Source: Thermomonas beijingensis
GTDB lineage: Bacteria; Pseudomonadota; Gammaproteobacteria; Xanthomonadales; Xanthomonadaceae
DNA: 64,000 nt
Assembly: GCF_020034655.1 (NCBI RefSeq)
Contig: NZ_JAIQDJ010000007.1
Location: 40,482 to 104,481, forward strand
Direction: 5' to 3'
Each line of letters opens with the position of its first letter. Position 1 is the stretch's first letter. The notes beneath the pieces are model-generated. The model saw nothing but the letters and a program-made list of their open reading frames with translations. It made no database searches and had not been told where the DNA came from. The translations under genes were made by a program, and so were the position numbers. Below, one piece after another: positions 9,028-17,313 of the stretch.

Positions 9028-10335
9028 ATGCACACGCCCATCGACCACACAGCACTCACCCGCCCCCAGCTCAAAACCCTCGCCCTGGCCTCATTGGGCG
9101 GCGCGTTGGAGTTTTACGATTTCGTGGTGTTTGTATTTTTCGCCACCACCATGGGGGCGTTGTTCTTTCCGGCGGACATGCCCGGCTGGCTGAAACAAGT
9201 GCAGACCTTCGGCATTTTCGCTGCCGGTTATCTGGCGCGGCCGCTGGGTGGCATTGTGATGGCGCATTTTGGCGATCTGTCCGGGCGCAAGCGGATGTTC
9301 ATGCTCAGCATCTTGCTGATGGCCATCCCTACCTTGTTGATGGGGCTGCTGCCGACGTATGCACAGATTGGCGTGCTGGCACCGATCCTGCTGTTGCTGC
9401 TGCGCATCTTGCAGGGTGCGGCGATTGGCGGCGAAGCACCGGGGGCGTGGGTGTTTGTCAGCGAACATGTGGCACCGGGTCGGCGTAATTTTGCGTGCGG
9501 CGCGTTGTCGCTCGGGCTACTGGCTGGCATCTTGCTGGGCTCGCTGGTGGCGCTGCTGGTCAACGCCAACCTGGATGACGCGCAGCTGTTGGCCTGGGGG
9601 TGGCGCATCCCCTTCGTCCTAGGCGGCGTATTCGGATTATTGGCTTTGCATCTGCGCCGGCAATTGCACGAAACCCCGGTGTTTGCGCAGTTGCAGGCGC
9701 AAAAACAATTGGCTGCAGGGTTGCCGCTCAAATCCGTGCTGCGCGATCACGGCACTGCCGTCATCATCGGCATGTTGCTGACTTGGCTACTCACCGCTGC
9801 CGTAGTGGTAACCATCTTGATGATGCCCACCTTCCTGCAAAGCATGGGGGTATCTCGCAGCGATGCGCTGACGGGGAATGCGCTGGCGGTGCTGGCTGCA
9901 ATGGCCGCCAACTTGATTGCAGGTGCGCTGGCCGACCGCTTCGGTGCAGGCCGCGTGCTGGCATTGTGGAGTGTGCTGCTTGGCGCGGCATTTTTCGCCT
10001 TCTACCAAAGCGCCCAAGCCGGCGAATACTCGCACCTGTTGTATGCACTGGCCGGCAGTGCAGTGGGCCTGACCGCGATGATCCCCGCCATTGCACTGGG
10101 CGGGTTTCCGGCCAGCGTGCGGTTTTCCGGATTGTCGTTTGCTTACAACGTGGCGTATGCCATCGCCGGTGGTCTGACCCCCGTGCTGCTGAGTTTGGCA
10201 ATGAAGGGCAACCCCAGCGCGCCATTGCATTACATGCTGGCCATGGCGGCGCTGGGGCTGGTGCTGGGGGTGCTGGTGCAATTGCGTCAACCGCGCACGG
10301 TCACGGCAAGTGCCCCGCTGCCACCGGCAGGCTGA
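9028..10335 (+). CDS. MFS transporter, metabolite:H+ symporter (MHS) type
   Basis: A 435-residue twelve-helix transporter. The first helix GALEFYDFVVFVFFATTM and the loop MAHFGDLSGRKRMF (form GDxxGRK) are typical of the MHS subgroup that includes ShiA, ProP, KgtP and CitH-like carriers. GEAPGAWVFVSEH follows in the fourth/fifth helix region. It would import a small acid or zwitterion with protons. I chose the ATG at 9028 because longer in-frame starts from 8971 overlap the previous gene and add a leader without family likeness. The last 35 bases overlap the convergent hydrolase gene. Substrate cannot be told from sequence. Confidence 0.88.
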   Translation: MHTPIDHTALTRPQLKTLALASLGGALEFYDFVVFVFFATTMGALFFPADMPGWLKQVQTFGIFAAGYLARPLGGIVMAHFGDLSGRKRMFMLSILLMAIPTLLMGLLPTYAQIGVLAPILLLLLRILQGAAIGGEAPGAWVFVSEHVAPGRRNFACGALSLGLLAGILLGSLVALLVNANLDDAQLLAWGWRIPFVLGGVFGLLALHLRRQLHETPVFAQLQAQKQLAAGLPLKSVLRDHGTAVIIGMLLTWLLTAAVVVTILMMPTFLQSMGVSRSDALTGNALAVLAAMAANLIAGALADRFGAGRVLALWSVLLGAAFFAFYQSAQAGEYSHLLYALAGSAVGLTAMIPAIALGGFPASVRFSGLSFAYNVAYAIAGGLTPVLLSLAMKGNPSAPLHYMLAMAALGLVLGVLVQLRQPRTVTASAPLPPAG

Positions 10336-12238
10336 TAAAACTGGCCTGTTGCGGCGTGGCCCAGATGCGTTGAGTCGCTTTGCGGTAATCGTCCGGCTTG
10401 GCCAGGAAGATGTTGTTCACATACGTCTGTGGATTGCGGTCGTACAGCGGGAACAAGCTGGACTGGATCTGCACCATCAGCCGGTGCCCCGGCTTCAGCA
10501 CGTGATTCACATTGGGCAAGTCGAAGCTGTACATCAGCGGCTGATCCGATGCCAACGCCTTGGGCGCATCGAAGCCTTCGCGATAACGGCCACGGAAAAT
10601 GGTGAGCGCAATCGGCAATTCATAGCCGGCCATTTTCGGGTCATCCGGGTATTGATCGGGGTACACGTCAATCAATTTCACGACCCAATCACTGTCACTG
10701 CCGGATGTACTGGCGAACAAATGCGCCACCGGCACGCCAGCCAGCTTCACTGGCGCAGTCAGCTCTGCACTGGTGTAGCTCAGCACATCGGTGCGGCCAT
10801 CCACAAAGCGCTGGTCACGCACCAGCCACGTGGTCCACGTGGCGCGGTCGCCCATATCCACCGGGCGTGGCACAAACGGCACCGGCTTGGCGGGGTCGGA
10901 CACATATTCGGCGTACTGCGCGCCGCTGTTGTCCTGCGTACCACGCAAGGTTTGGTCGGCATGCAGATACAGCGGCACCGAGGCCTGCGCGCAGCCCTGT
11001 GCGCAACTTTGCGGCCAGTGCTGATAGGTATCCCAGCGGTTGCTTGCCGCATCGTAAATCCACACCGGCGGCGTCTTCGCGATGGGCGCGCCCGTCTTCA
11101 AATATTGATCGAAGAACGGCTTGAGCACGTTGCGCCGCCATTGCTGGGCGGTGTCGCCGTCAAACTTCAAATCCCCCAAGCTGCTGCCATCGTAATTGGC
11201 TTGGCTGTGCCGCCACGGGCCAATCACCAGGAAATTGCGGGTGTTGTCGGTGTCCTTGGATTCCAGCGCCGCCCACGCATGGTTGCCGCCGTACATGTCC
11301 TCCTGATCCCATAACCCTTGTTCCCACATCACCGGCACGTTGATAGCCGGCAGCCTGGCAAGCAGTTTGTCCAAGCCTTGCTGCTGCCAATAGCTGTCGT
11401 AGCTGGGGTGCTCCAGCAGCTTGTGCCACGCCGGCAACTGCTCCAGTCCGGCAGCGCGGGCGTAATCGCCTACCGAGCCTGCACGCAGGAAGTTGGTGTA
11501 GTCGTCATTGGTGGCGCGAGGCATCCCCACACCTGGCCCACGTGCTGCGGTCTGGCCGGTGAGATAACCCAAATTGATCTGCCGGTAGGCACCATTCTGG
11601 AACCAATCATCACCAATCCAGCCATCGATCATCGGGCTTTCCGGCGCGGCCACTTTCAATGCCGGGTGCGGCTGCAACAAGGCCATCACCACCGTGAAGC
11701 CTTCATACGAAGAGCCCAGCATGCCCACCCGGCCATTGCTTTGCGGAATGTTTTTGACCAACCAGTCGATGGTGTCGTAGGCATCGGTGCTGTTGTCGAT
11801 CCCGGTTTTGTTGAGCGGGCCACGCGGTGGCCGCGTCATCACGTAATCGCCTTCCGAGCCGTACTTGCCGCGGATATCCTGAAACACGCGGATATAGCCA
11901 TCTTCGGCAAAAGCGGTATCGCCCTGCGGCAGCGCATCCACCATGCGCGTGGCGTTGTCGATGCGTTCTGCACGTTTGGCGGCGTTGTAGGGCGTGCGGG
12001 TCAGAATGATGGGCGCATCGTGTGCACCTTTGGGAAGCAGGATGACCGTGTACAACTTGACCCCATCGCGCATCGGCACCATCACCACGCGCTTGGTGAA
12101 GTCGCGCTGCGGCTCTGGTACGACGAATGTCTTGCCGGTGATATCCGGCGTCATCGGCGCGGTTTGCGTCCATCCATTGCCGGCCATGGCCAGCGCCAAG
12201 GCCAGAGCAGATACCCGCAGTACAGCTTGCAGCTTCAT
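10301..12238 (-). CDS. CocE/NonD-type hydrolase (X-Pro dipeptidyl-peptidase S15 family), exported
   Basis: A 645-residue protein with a signal peptide (about residues 1-25). The alpha/beta-hydrolase core has GSSYEG at 175-180 (nucleophile Ser177), a likely acid Asp311 in MWEQGLWDQED and His344 in GPWRHSQ. A C-terminal jelly-roll domain typical of CocE/S15 enzymes runs from about residue 430. Known relatives hydrolyse acyl bonds in cocaine, beta-lactam side chains (glutaryl-7-ACA acylase) or X-Pro dipeptides; which applies here is unknown. It lies 130 bases downstream of cphA on the same strand, so a link to peptide turnover is conceivable but weak. It overlaps the MFS gene tail-to-tail by 35 bases. 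Confidence 0.88.
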   Translation of the reverse strand: MKLQAVLRVSALALALAMAGNGWTQTAPMTPDITGKTFVVPEPQRDFTKRVVMVPMRDGVKLYTVILLPKGAHDAPIILTRTPYNAAKRAERIDNATRMVDALPQGDTAFAEDGYIRVFQDIRGKYGSEGDYVMTRPPRGPLNKTGIDNSTDAYDTIDWLVKNIPQSNGRVGMLGSSYEGFTVVMALLQPHPALKVAAPESPMIDGWIGDDWFQNGAYRQINLGYLTGQTAARGPGVGMPRATNDDYTNFLRAGSVGDYARAAGLEQLPAWHKLLEHPSYDSYWQQQGLDKLLARLPAINVPVMWEQGLWDQEDMYGGNHAWAALESKDTDNTRNFLVIGPWRHSQANYDGSSLGDLKFDGDTAQQWRRNVLKPFFDQYLKTGAPIAKTPPVWIYDAASNRWDTYQHWPQSCAQGCAQASVPLYLHADQTLRGTQDNSGAQYAEYVSDPAKPVPFVPRPVDMGDRATWTTWLVRDQRFVDGRTDVLSYTSAELTAPVKLAGVPVAHLFASTSGSDSDWVVKLIDVYPDQYPDDPKMAGYELPIALTIFRGRYREGFDAPKALASDQPLMYSFDLPNVNHVLKPGHRLMVQIQSSLFPLYDRNPQTYVNNIFLAKPDDYRKATQRIWATPQQASFISLPVAAGHLP

Positions 12239-12368
12239 TGCACCACTCCAGCCATCGCGTCAGCTTGGCAGTGTGGCACGCCGCCGCCACCGCCAACAGC
12301 CTGTCCATCTGCACTTAGTGACTGGTGCGAAGATCGCCTATGATGGGTCGATTGTGTGTGCAGTGCGG

Positions 12369-14942
12369 TTAGCGGGCGGCGGCCACGCGCTGTTGCAAAT
12401 ACGCCAGGGATTCCTCCACCTGGTCGATCAGCACCAAGCACAACTCGCCCGGCTGCAAGCTGGCCAACGCATGATCAATCGCTGCGAATTCGCCTTGGAT
12501 GGTTTCAACCACTTGCGTGCGCGGTGCATCTTGCAGGCCTTCGCGCAGTAGTTGTACCACTTCGCCATCCTCACGCCCACGCTGGCAGGCATCCTGATAC
12601 AGGATGACCTCATCGAAGGCCGCGCCCAGAATGCGGGTTTGTGCGCGAATGTCGTCATCGCGCCGATCCCCGGCACCACTGATCACCACCTTGCGCCGAC
12701 GCGCCGGCATGTTTTCAATCGCGGCCACCAGCGCCTGCATCGCATCCGGGTTATGGCCGTAATCGGCAATCAAGGTGGCGCCTTGATAATCCATCACGTT
12801 GAAGCGCCCCGGCGCGTTGCCGGTGTCGGACTGGAAGCTGGCCAAGCCCTGCCGGATTGCATTCCAACTCAGCCCCAAGCCCCACGCTGCTGCCACCGAA
12901 GCCATCACGTTTTCGACTTGAAAACCTATCGTGCCGTTGCGGGTCAGAGGCACGCCAGCCAGTGGCAAGCGGGTTTCGAACGCGCCTTCCATCGCCACGA
13001 CATCCCCGTTGTGGACATACACCACGCGCCCGCCTTGGGTTTTATGGCTGGTGATCACCGGGTGTTCCGGGTCTGCGGCAAAAAAGATCACCTTGCCGGG
13101 GCACTGTGTCGCCATGACCGCCACAATCGGGTCGGCGGCATTGAGTACCGCATAACCATTCTTGGCCACATTACGTACGATCACGCGCTTGAGTACCGCC
13201 AGGTCATCCACCGTGGTGATGAAGTTCAAGCCCAGATGATCGCCGACCCCAATATTCGTCACCACCGCCACATCAGCATGGTCAAACGCCAACCCTTCGC
13301 GCAGCAAACCGCCGCGTGCGGTCTCGAATACGGCGGCATCCACGGTGGGATTCAGCAGAATATTGCGGGCGCTGCGTGGGCCGGAACAGTCACCCGAATC
13401 CACCTGCACCGCATTGACATACACGCCATCGGTATTGGTCATACCCACACTCAAACCACTGGTGCGCAGCAGGTGCGTGATTAAACGCACCGTGGTTGTC
13501 TTGCCATTGGTACCGGTGACGGCCACCACCGGGATGCGCCCGTTCTCGCCCGGCGCAAACATATGATCAATGACCGCTTTGCCCACATCACGGGCTTTAC
13601 CAAACGAGGGCGACAGGTGCATGCGCAGGCCCGGTGCGGCATTGACTTCCACGATACCGCCGCCCTGCTCTTCCAGCGGCCGCAGTACGCTGTCACACAC
13701 CACATCGACACCGCAAATATCCAGCCCCACCATTTGCGCGGCTTCCACTGCGCGTGCCGCCACTTCGGGGTGCACATCACCTGTGACATCGGTGGCGGTG
13801 CCCCCGGTGGAAAGATTCGCGTTGTTGCGAAGCACGATGCGCCGGCCTTTTTCCGGAATCGACTCTGCGTGCAGGCCTTGTTTTTCCAGCGTACTTAGCG
13901 CAATTTCATCGAAACGGATTTTGGTCAGCGACGTCGCATGGCCTTCTCCACGGCGTGGATCGGCATTGACCTGTTGTACCAGCTCACGCACGCTGTGGAT
14001 GCCATCGCCACGCACATTCGGCGGCTCACGACGGGCAGCGGCGACCAATTTATTGCCCACTACCAGCAGGCGGTAATCGCCACCCGGCAGGTAGCGTTCC
14101 ACCAGAATGTCATCGCGGAAACCTTGCGCTACTTCAAACGCACGCCGGATTTCGGCTTCACCACGCAGGTTGACCGTCACGCCCTTGCCTTGGTTGCCGT
14201 CCAGCGGCTTGACCACTACCGGCAAGCCGATCTCTTGCGCGGCGGTCCACGCATCGTCGGCACTATGCACTGGCCGCCCTTCCGGTACCGGCACGCCGGC
14301 GGCGCGCAGCAGTTTTTTGGTCAGCGCCTTGTCTTGTGCAATGGCTTCGGCAATCGCGCTGGTGCGGTCCACTTCGGCGGCTTGGATGCGGCGCTGTTTG
14401 CTACCCCAACCCATCTGCACCAAGCTGCCGCCGGTCAATCGCCGGCACGGAATGCTGCGGTTGATAGCCGCTTCGACAATCGCGCCGGTGCTTGGCCCCA
14501 GCCGCACCTCCTCGTCTAGATCGCGTAGTCGCCGCAATGCTTCTTGCAGATCGAATGACGTATCGGCACGTGCAGCCAGGCAGAGCTGCTCGGCCAGTTG
14601 CAAAGCCAACCGGCCCACGGCTTCTTCGCTGTATTCAACAACAATCTGGAATACGCCCGGCTGTACCGTTTTGGCAGTGCGGCTGAACGTGACCGGGCAA
14701 CCGGCTTGTGCTTGCAGGCAAATCGCGGCCACTTCCAGCGCATGCGCCAGCGTCAGCGTGTCGGACTTATGCGTGGCACGCAGAAACCCGAGCTCGGGAA
14801 AGCGTTCGCGTAGACGATCTTCGAAACCGGGCATGCCCGCCAATGGGCGCTCGCCCTCGGACAGGGTGACGATGGCCTCGATCGCGGTGCGTCGGGTCCA
14901 CAGGTTGGGCCCGCGCAGGGCCCGGATACGTGAAATCTCCAT
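12369..14942 (-). CDS. cphA: Cyanophycin synthetase (full two-site enzyme)
   Basis: An 857-residue enzyme that builds cyanophycin (poly-Asp backbone with Arg side chains) from Asp, Arg and ATP. The N-terminal domain (about 1-160) is followed by an ATP-grasp domain (about 190-460) with VVVKPLDGNQGKGVTV and GGIVEVNAAPGLRMHL. The Mur-ligase-like part from about 470 has an intact P-loop GTNGKTTT at 477-484. In this family the ATP-grasp site adds Asp and the Mur-like site adds Arg. The ATG at 14942 shares its A with the stop of the upstream synthetase (TGATG), so the two are translationally coupled; a GTG three bases upstream is also possible. Length matches the family. Confidence 0.95.
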   Translation of the reverse strand: MEISRIRALRGPNLWTRRTAIEAIVTLSEGERPLAGMPGFEDRLRERFPELGFLRATHKSDTLTLAHALEVAAICLQAQAGCPVTFSRTAKTVQPGVFQIVVEYSEEAVGRLALQLAEQLCLAARADTSFDLQEALRRLRDLDEEVRLGPSTGAIVEAAINRSIPCRRLTGGSLVQMGWGSKQRRIQAAEVDRTSAIAEAIAQDKALTKKLLRAAGVPVPEGRPVHSADDAWTAAQEIGLPVVVKPLDGNQGKGVTVNLRGEAEIRRAFEVAQGFRDDILVERYLPGGDYRLLVVGNKLVAAARREPPNVRGDGIHSVRELVQQVNADPRRGEGHATSLTKIRFDEIALSTLEKQGLHAESIPEKGRRIVLRNNANLSTGGTATDVTGDVHPEVAARAVEAAQMVGLDICGVDVVCDSVLRPLEEQGGGIVEVNAAPGLRMHLSPSFGKARDVGKAVIDHMFAPGENGRIPVVAVTGTNGKTTTVRLITHLLRTSGLSVGMTNTDGVYVNAVQVDSGDCSGPRSARNILLNPTVDAAVFETARGGLLREGLAFDHADVAVVTNIGVGDHLGLNFITTVDDLAVLKRVIVRNVAKNGYAVLNAADPIVAVMATQCPGKVIFFAADPEHPVITSHKTQGGRVVYVHNGDVVAMEGAFETRLPLAGVPLTRNGTIGFQVENVMASVAAAWGLGLSWNAIRQGLASFQSDTGNAPGRFNVMDYQGATLIADYGHNPDAMQALVAAIENMPARRRKVVISGAGDRRDDDIRAQTRILGAAFDEVILYQDACQRGREDGEVVQLLREGLQDAPRTQVVETIQGEFAAIDHALASLQPGELCLVLIDQVEESLAYLQQRVAAAR

Positions 14943-17143
14943 CACGCGCCCTTCGTATCAATGGAACGGGCGGCAGCCGCCAATTCCTGTTCAAAATGTT
15001 CGATGCCTGCAGGAATCAGATCCACCGGCACATCCAGCGCCCAGCATGCGGCGATTGCGGCCAGCACTGCTTCGAGGTGTGCCGGAGTGGCCGATGCGGA
15101 AGTCAAATCAAACCGCGACAGCCTTGCCAGCGGTTCTTCATTGCTGCCGGTGGCCAGAATAATCGCGCCATTGCGCACAAACACGGCGCGCCCGCCTTCG
15201 CTCAAATGCTCGGCCAATGGCGCGGCATCTGCTTGCATGGCGTAGAACATCACTTCGCCATCGCTGAATTTGGCCATCTCGGCAACCGCTGGCTCACACG
15301 CATTGAGCACCGCTGCACCACCTTTCAACACTACATCGATTTGCGTGCGCAGTACGTTGAACAAGCGTTCGGGCGAGTCAATATGAAATTCGGCCAGTGC
15401 GGGATCCGCATCGGCATCGGTGAGCACCGCCACTTGGCAGCGGTCGTACGGTAAGCCTTCGGCAAGGATGGCGCGGGTGCTGGTTTCGATCACTGCCGCA
15501 TCAATGGCGCGATTGATCAGCAACCGCTCGCCGCCATCAAAATGATTATTGGGACGCGTATCCAACACCCGTTGATCCAGCTGCAAGCCGGCGCTGCAAG
15601 CCAAACCCACATGGCGGCCGGAGAGGTGCAACAACCGTGCAATCAAACTGGCCAGCAAGGCCGGCTCACGCCGGCCCAATACGCCAATCACGGGGATCCG
15701 CCCACTTTCACCTGCAGGGAACAAATGCTCAACGATAGCCTGCCCTGCCGGCCGTGGCTTGCCGATGGCCGGCTTCAAATGCATCAGCAGACTGGGCCCG
15801 GCATTGACTTCCACTATCGCACCCCGGGTTTCACTCAGCGGCTTGCCGATGTCTTCGGTGACAAGATCAATACCGGCGATATCAAGGCCCACCACACGCG
15901 CAGCCAGCACGCCGGCTGCGGCAACATCGGGGTGCACTTCGTCGGTCACGTCAAACGCCATGTTGCCGTGACGCAAGATCAGCACGGTCTGGCCTGCCGG
16001 TGGAACCGATTCGGGGGTAAAGCCTTGCCGCTGCAACTCGTGCAGGGCAATTGGCTCGCGCTCCAGCAGCAAGGTTTCCAGCGGGAAGTGTTCTTCCTCT
16101 CCACGCCGCGGATCACTGTTGATCTGCAAATCGATCAATTCACGAATGTTGTTCTGGCCATCGCCCACTACTTCCGCCGTGAAGCCTTTGTTGGCTGCCA
16201 CCAACTTGCCACCAATCACCAACATGCGGTGTTCAACGCCCTGGATGAAGCGCTCCACGATCACCTCGCTGCCTTCCTCCAGCGCGCCGGCATAAGCGAC
16301 TTCGATTTCGGCGCGGGTTTTCAGGTCGGCAAACACACCGCGCCCGTGATTGGCATCGGTGGGTTTGACCACTACCGGCAAGCCGATGTCTTCGGCGGCC
16401 TCCCATGCATCGTCCGCACTCTTCACCACGCGTCCTTCCGGCACCGGCACGCCACAACTTGCGAGCAGGGTTTTGGTGAGGTCTTTATCGCGCGAAATGC
16501 TTTCGGCAATCGCGCTGGTGTGCTCGGTTTCCGCCGTCCAGATGCGGCGCTGGCGGTTGCCATAGCCCAATTGCACCAGATTGCCTTCAGTCAGCCCAAG
16601 ATGCGGAATGCCGCGGTCGGTGGCGGCGTCCACAATCGCCGCGGTGCTGGGCCCCAGCAAGCGGCGGTCGGCCAGTTCGCGCAGCGGTTGCAGGCGCTCG
16701 TCAAGGTCAAACGGGGTGTCATTGATGGCCGCCATGAGCAAATCACGGGCAAGCGCCAGTGCAGCGCGGCCCACGGTTTCTTCACGCGCCCGGATCGCCA
16801 CTTTGTAGATGCCACGCGGTCCGGCTTCGCGCGCTTTGCCAAAGCCGGTTTGCATGCCCACCAAATTCTGCAATTCGATGGTGACGTGCTCGAGGATATG
16901 CGCAGGCCAAGTGCCCTCTTGCAGGCGCTGCACAAAGCCACCGGTGGCACCCACGCTGCAGCGGTGCTCGTGCAGGCCGGGCAGCCAAGCAATCAAGCGG
17001 TCGGTAAAACCATCCAGCTTGTTGGATGGATAGTCTTCCAGATCACCAATATCCACCCAAGCTTCCAGCACCGGGCGATACGTCCACAGACTGGGGCCGC
17101 GCAAGTAGGTGACCCGCTGAAACGTGATCTCATTGTGCTTCAT
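14942..17143 (-). CDS. Second cyanophycin synthetase, CphA2-like, with degenerate Mur-ligase ATP site
   Basis: A 733-residue protein related to the neighbouring CphA along its whole length but shorter at the C-terminus. The N-terminal domain (with HILEHVTIELQNLVGMQTG near 83-100) and the ATP-grasp domain (VVVKPTDANHGRGVF near 257-271; GAIVEVNAGPSLLMHL at 441-456) are intact. At the place of the Mur-type P-loop it reads LGRREPAL (489-496) and lacks the GKT core, so the second ATP site should be dead. Cyanobacterial CphA2 shows the same pattern and polymerises beta-Asp-Arg dipeptide instead of free amino acids; that role is inferred here. It is first in an operon with cphA and divergent from the ABC transporter. 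Confidence 0.9.
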   Translation of the reverse strand: MKHNEITFQRVTYLRGPSLWTYRPVLEAWVDIGDLEDYPSNKLDGFTDRLIAWLPGLHEHRCSVGATGGFVQRLQEGTWPAHILEHVTIELQNLVGMQTGFGKAREAGPRGIYKVAIRAREETVGRAALALARDLLMAAINDTPFDLDERLQPLRELADRRLLGPSTAAIVDAATDRGIPHLGLTEGNLVQLGYGNRQRRIWTAETEHTSAIAESISRDKDLTKTLLASCGVPVPEGRVVKSADDAWEAAEDIGLPVVVKPTDANHGRGVFADLKTRAEIEVAYAGALEEGSEVIVERFIQGVEHRMLVIGGKLVAANKGFTAEVVGDGQNNIRELIDLQINSDPRRGEEEHFPLETLLLEREPIALHELQRQGFTPESVPPAGQTVLILRHGNMAFDVTDEVHPDVAAAGVLAARVVGLDIAGIDLVTEDIGKPLSETRGAIVEVNAGPSLLMHLKPAIGKPRPAGQAIVEHLFPAGESGRIPVIGVLGRREPALLASLIARLLHLSGRHVGLACSAGLQLDQRVLDTRPNNHFDGGERLLINRAIDAAVIETSTRAILAEGLPYDRCQVAVLTDADADPALAEFHIDSPERLFNVLRTQIDVVLKGGAAVLNACEPAVAEMAKFSDGEVMFYAMQADAAPLAEHLSEGGRAVFVRNGAIILATGSNEEPLARLSRFDLTSASATPAHLEAVLAAIAACWALDVPVDLIPAGIEHFEQELAAAARSIDTKGA

Positions 17144-17313
17144 AAGTCATCATCGAAAATTCAAACAAGCCGCCTGCGGGATGCTCCGAAGGGTGTGTGG
17201 TGCTCTCAACCGACACCCCGCGTGCCCTCGCTATACTGCCATGCTTCAGGGTACGCATTCAGCCTACCCCAGCCACGCTTTTCCGTCATGTTACGGATAA
17301 TTTAAAGATCCTT
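17144..17313. promoter_or_regulatory. Divergent control region between the synthetase operon and the ABC transporter
   Basis: This 170-base gap must hold promoters for both directions. Rightward, CCGACA and TATACT (17232-17237) are 16 bases apart and would give a leader of about 70 bases. A second possible -10, GATAAT, is at 17296-17301. Just before it, TCCGT (17282-17287 region) and ACGGA form a short inverted repeat that could be an operator. I see no clear leftward promoter and no recognisable ArgR box. Confidence 0.4.

Noticed and set aside
17144..17313. ArgR-type operator for the cyanophycin genes
   Set aside because: No pair of ARG-box-like A/T-rich palindromes can be seen; only a short TCCGT/ACGGA repeat.
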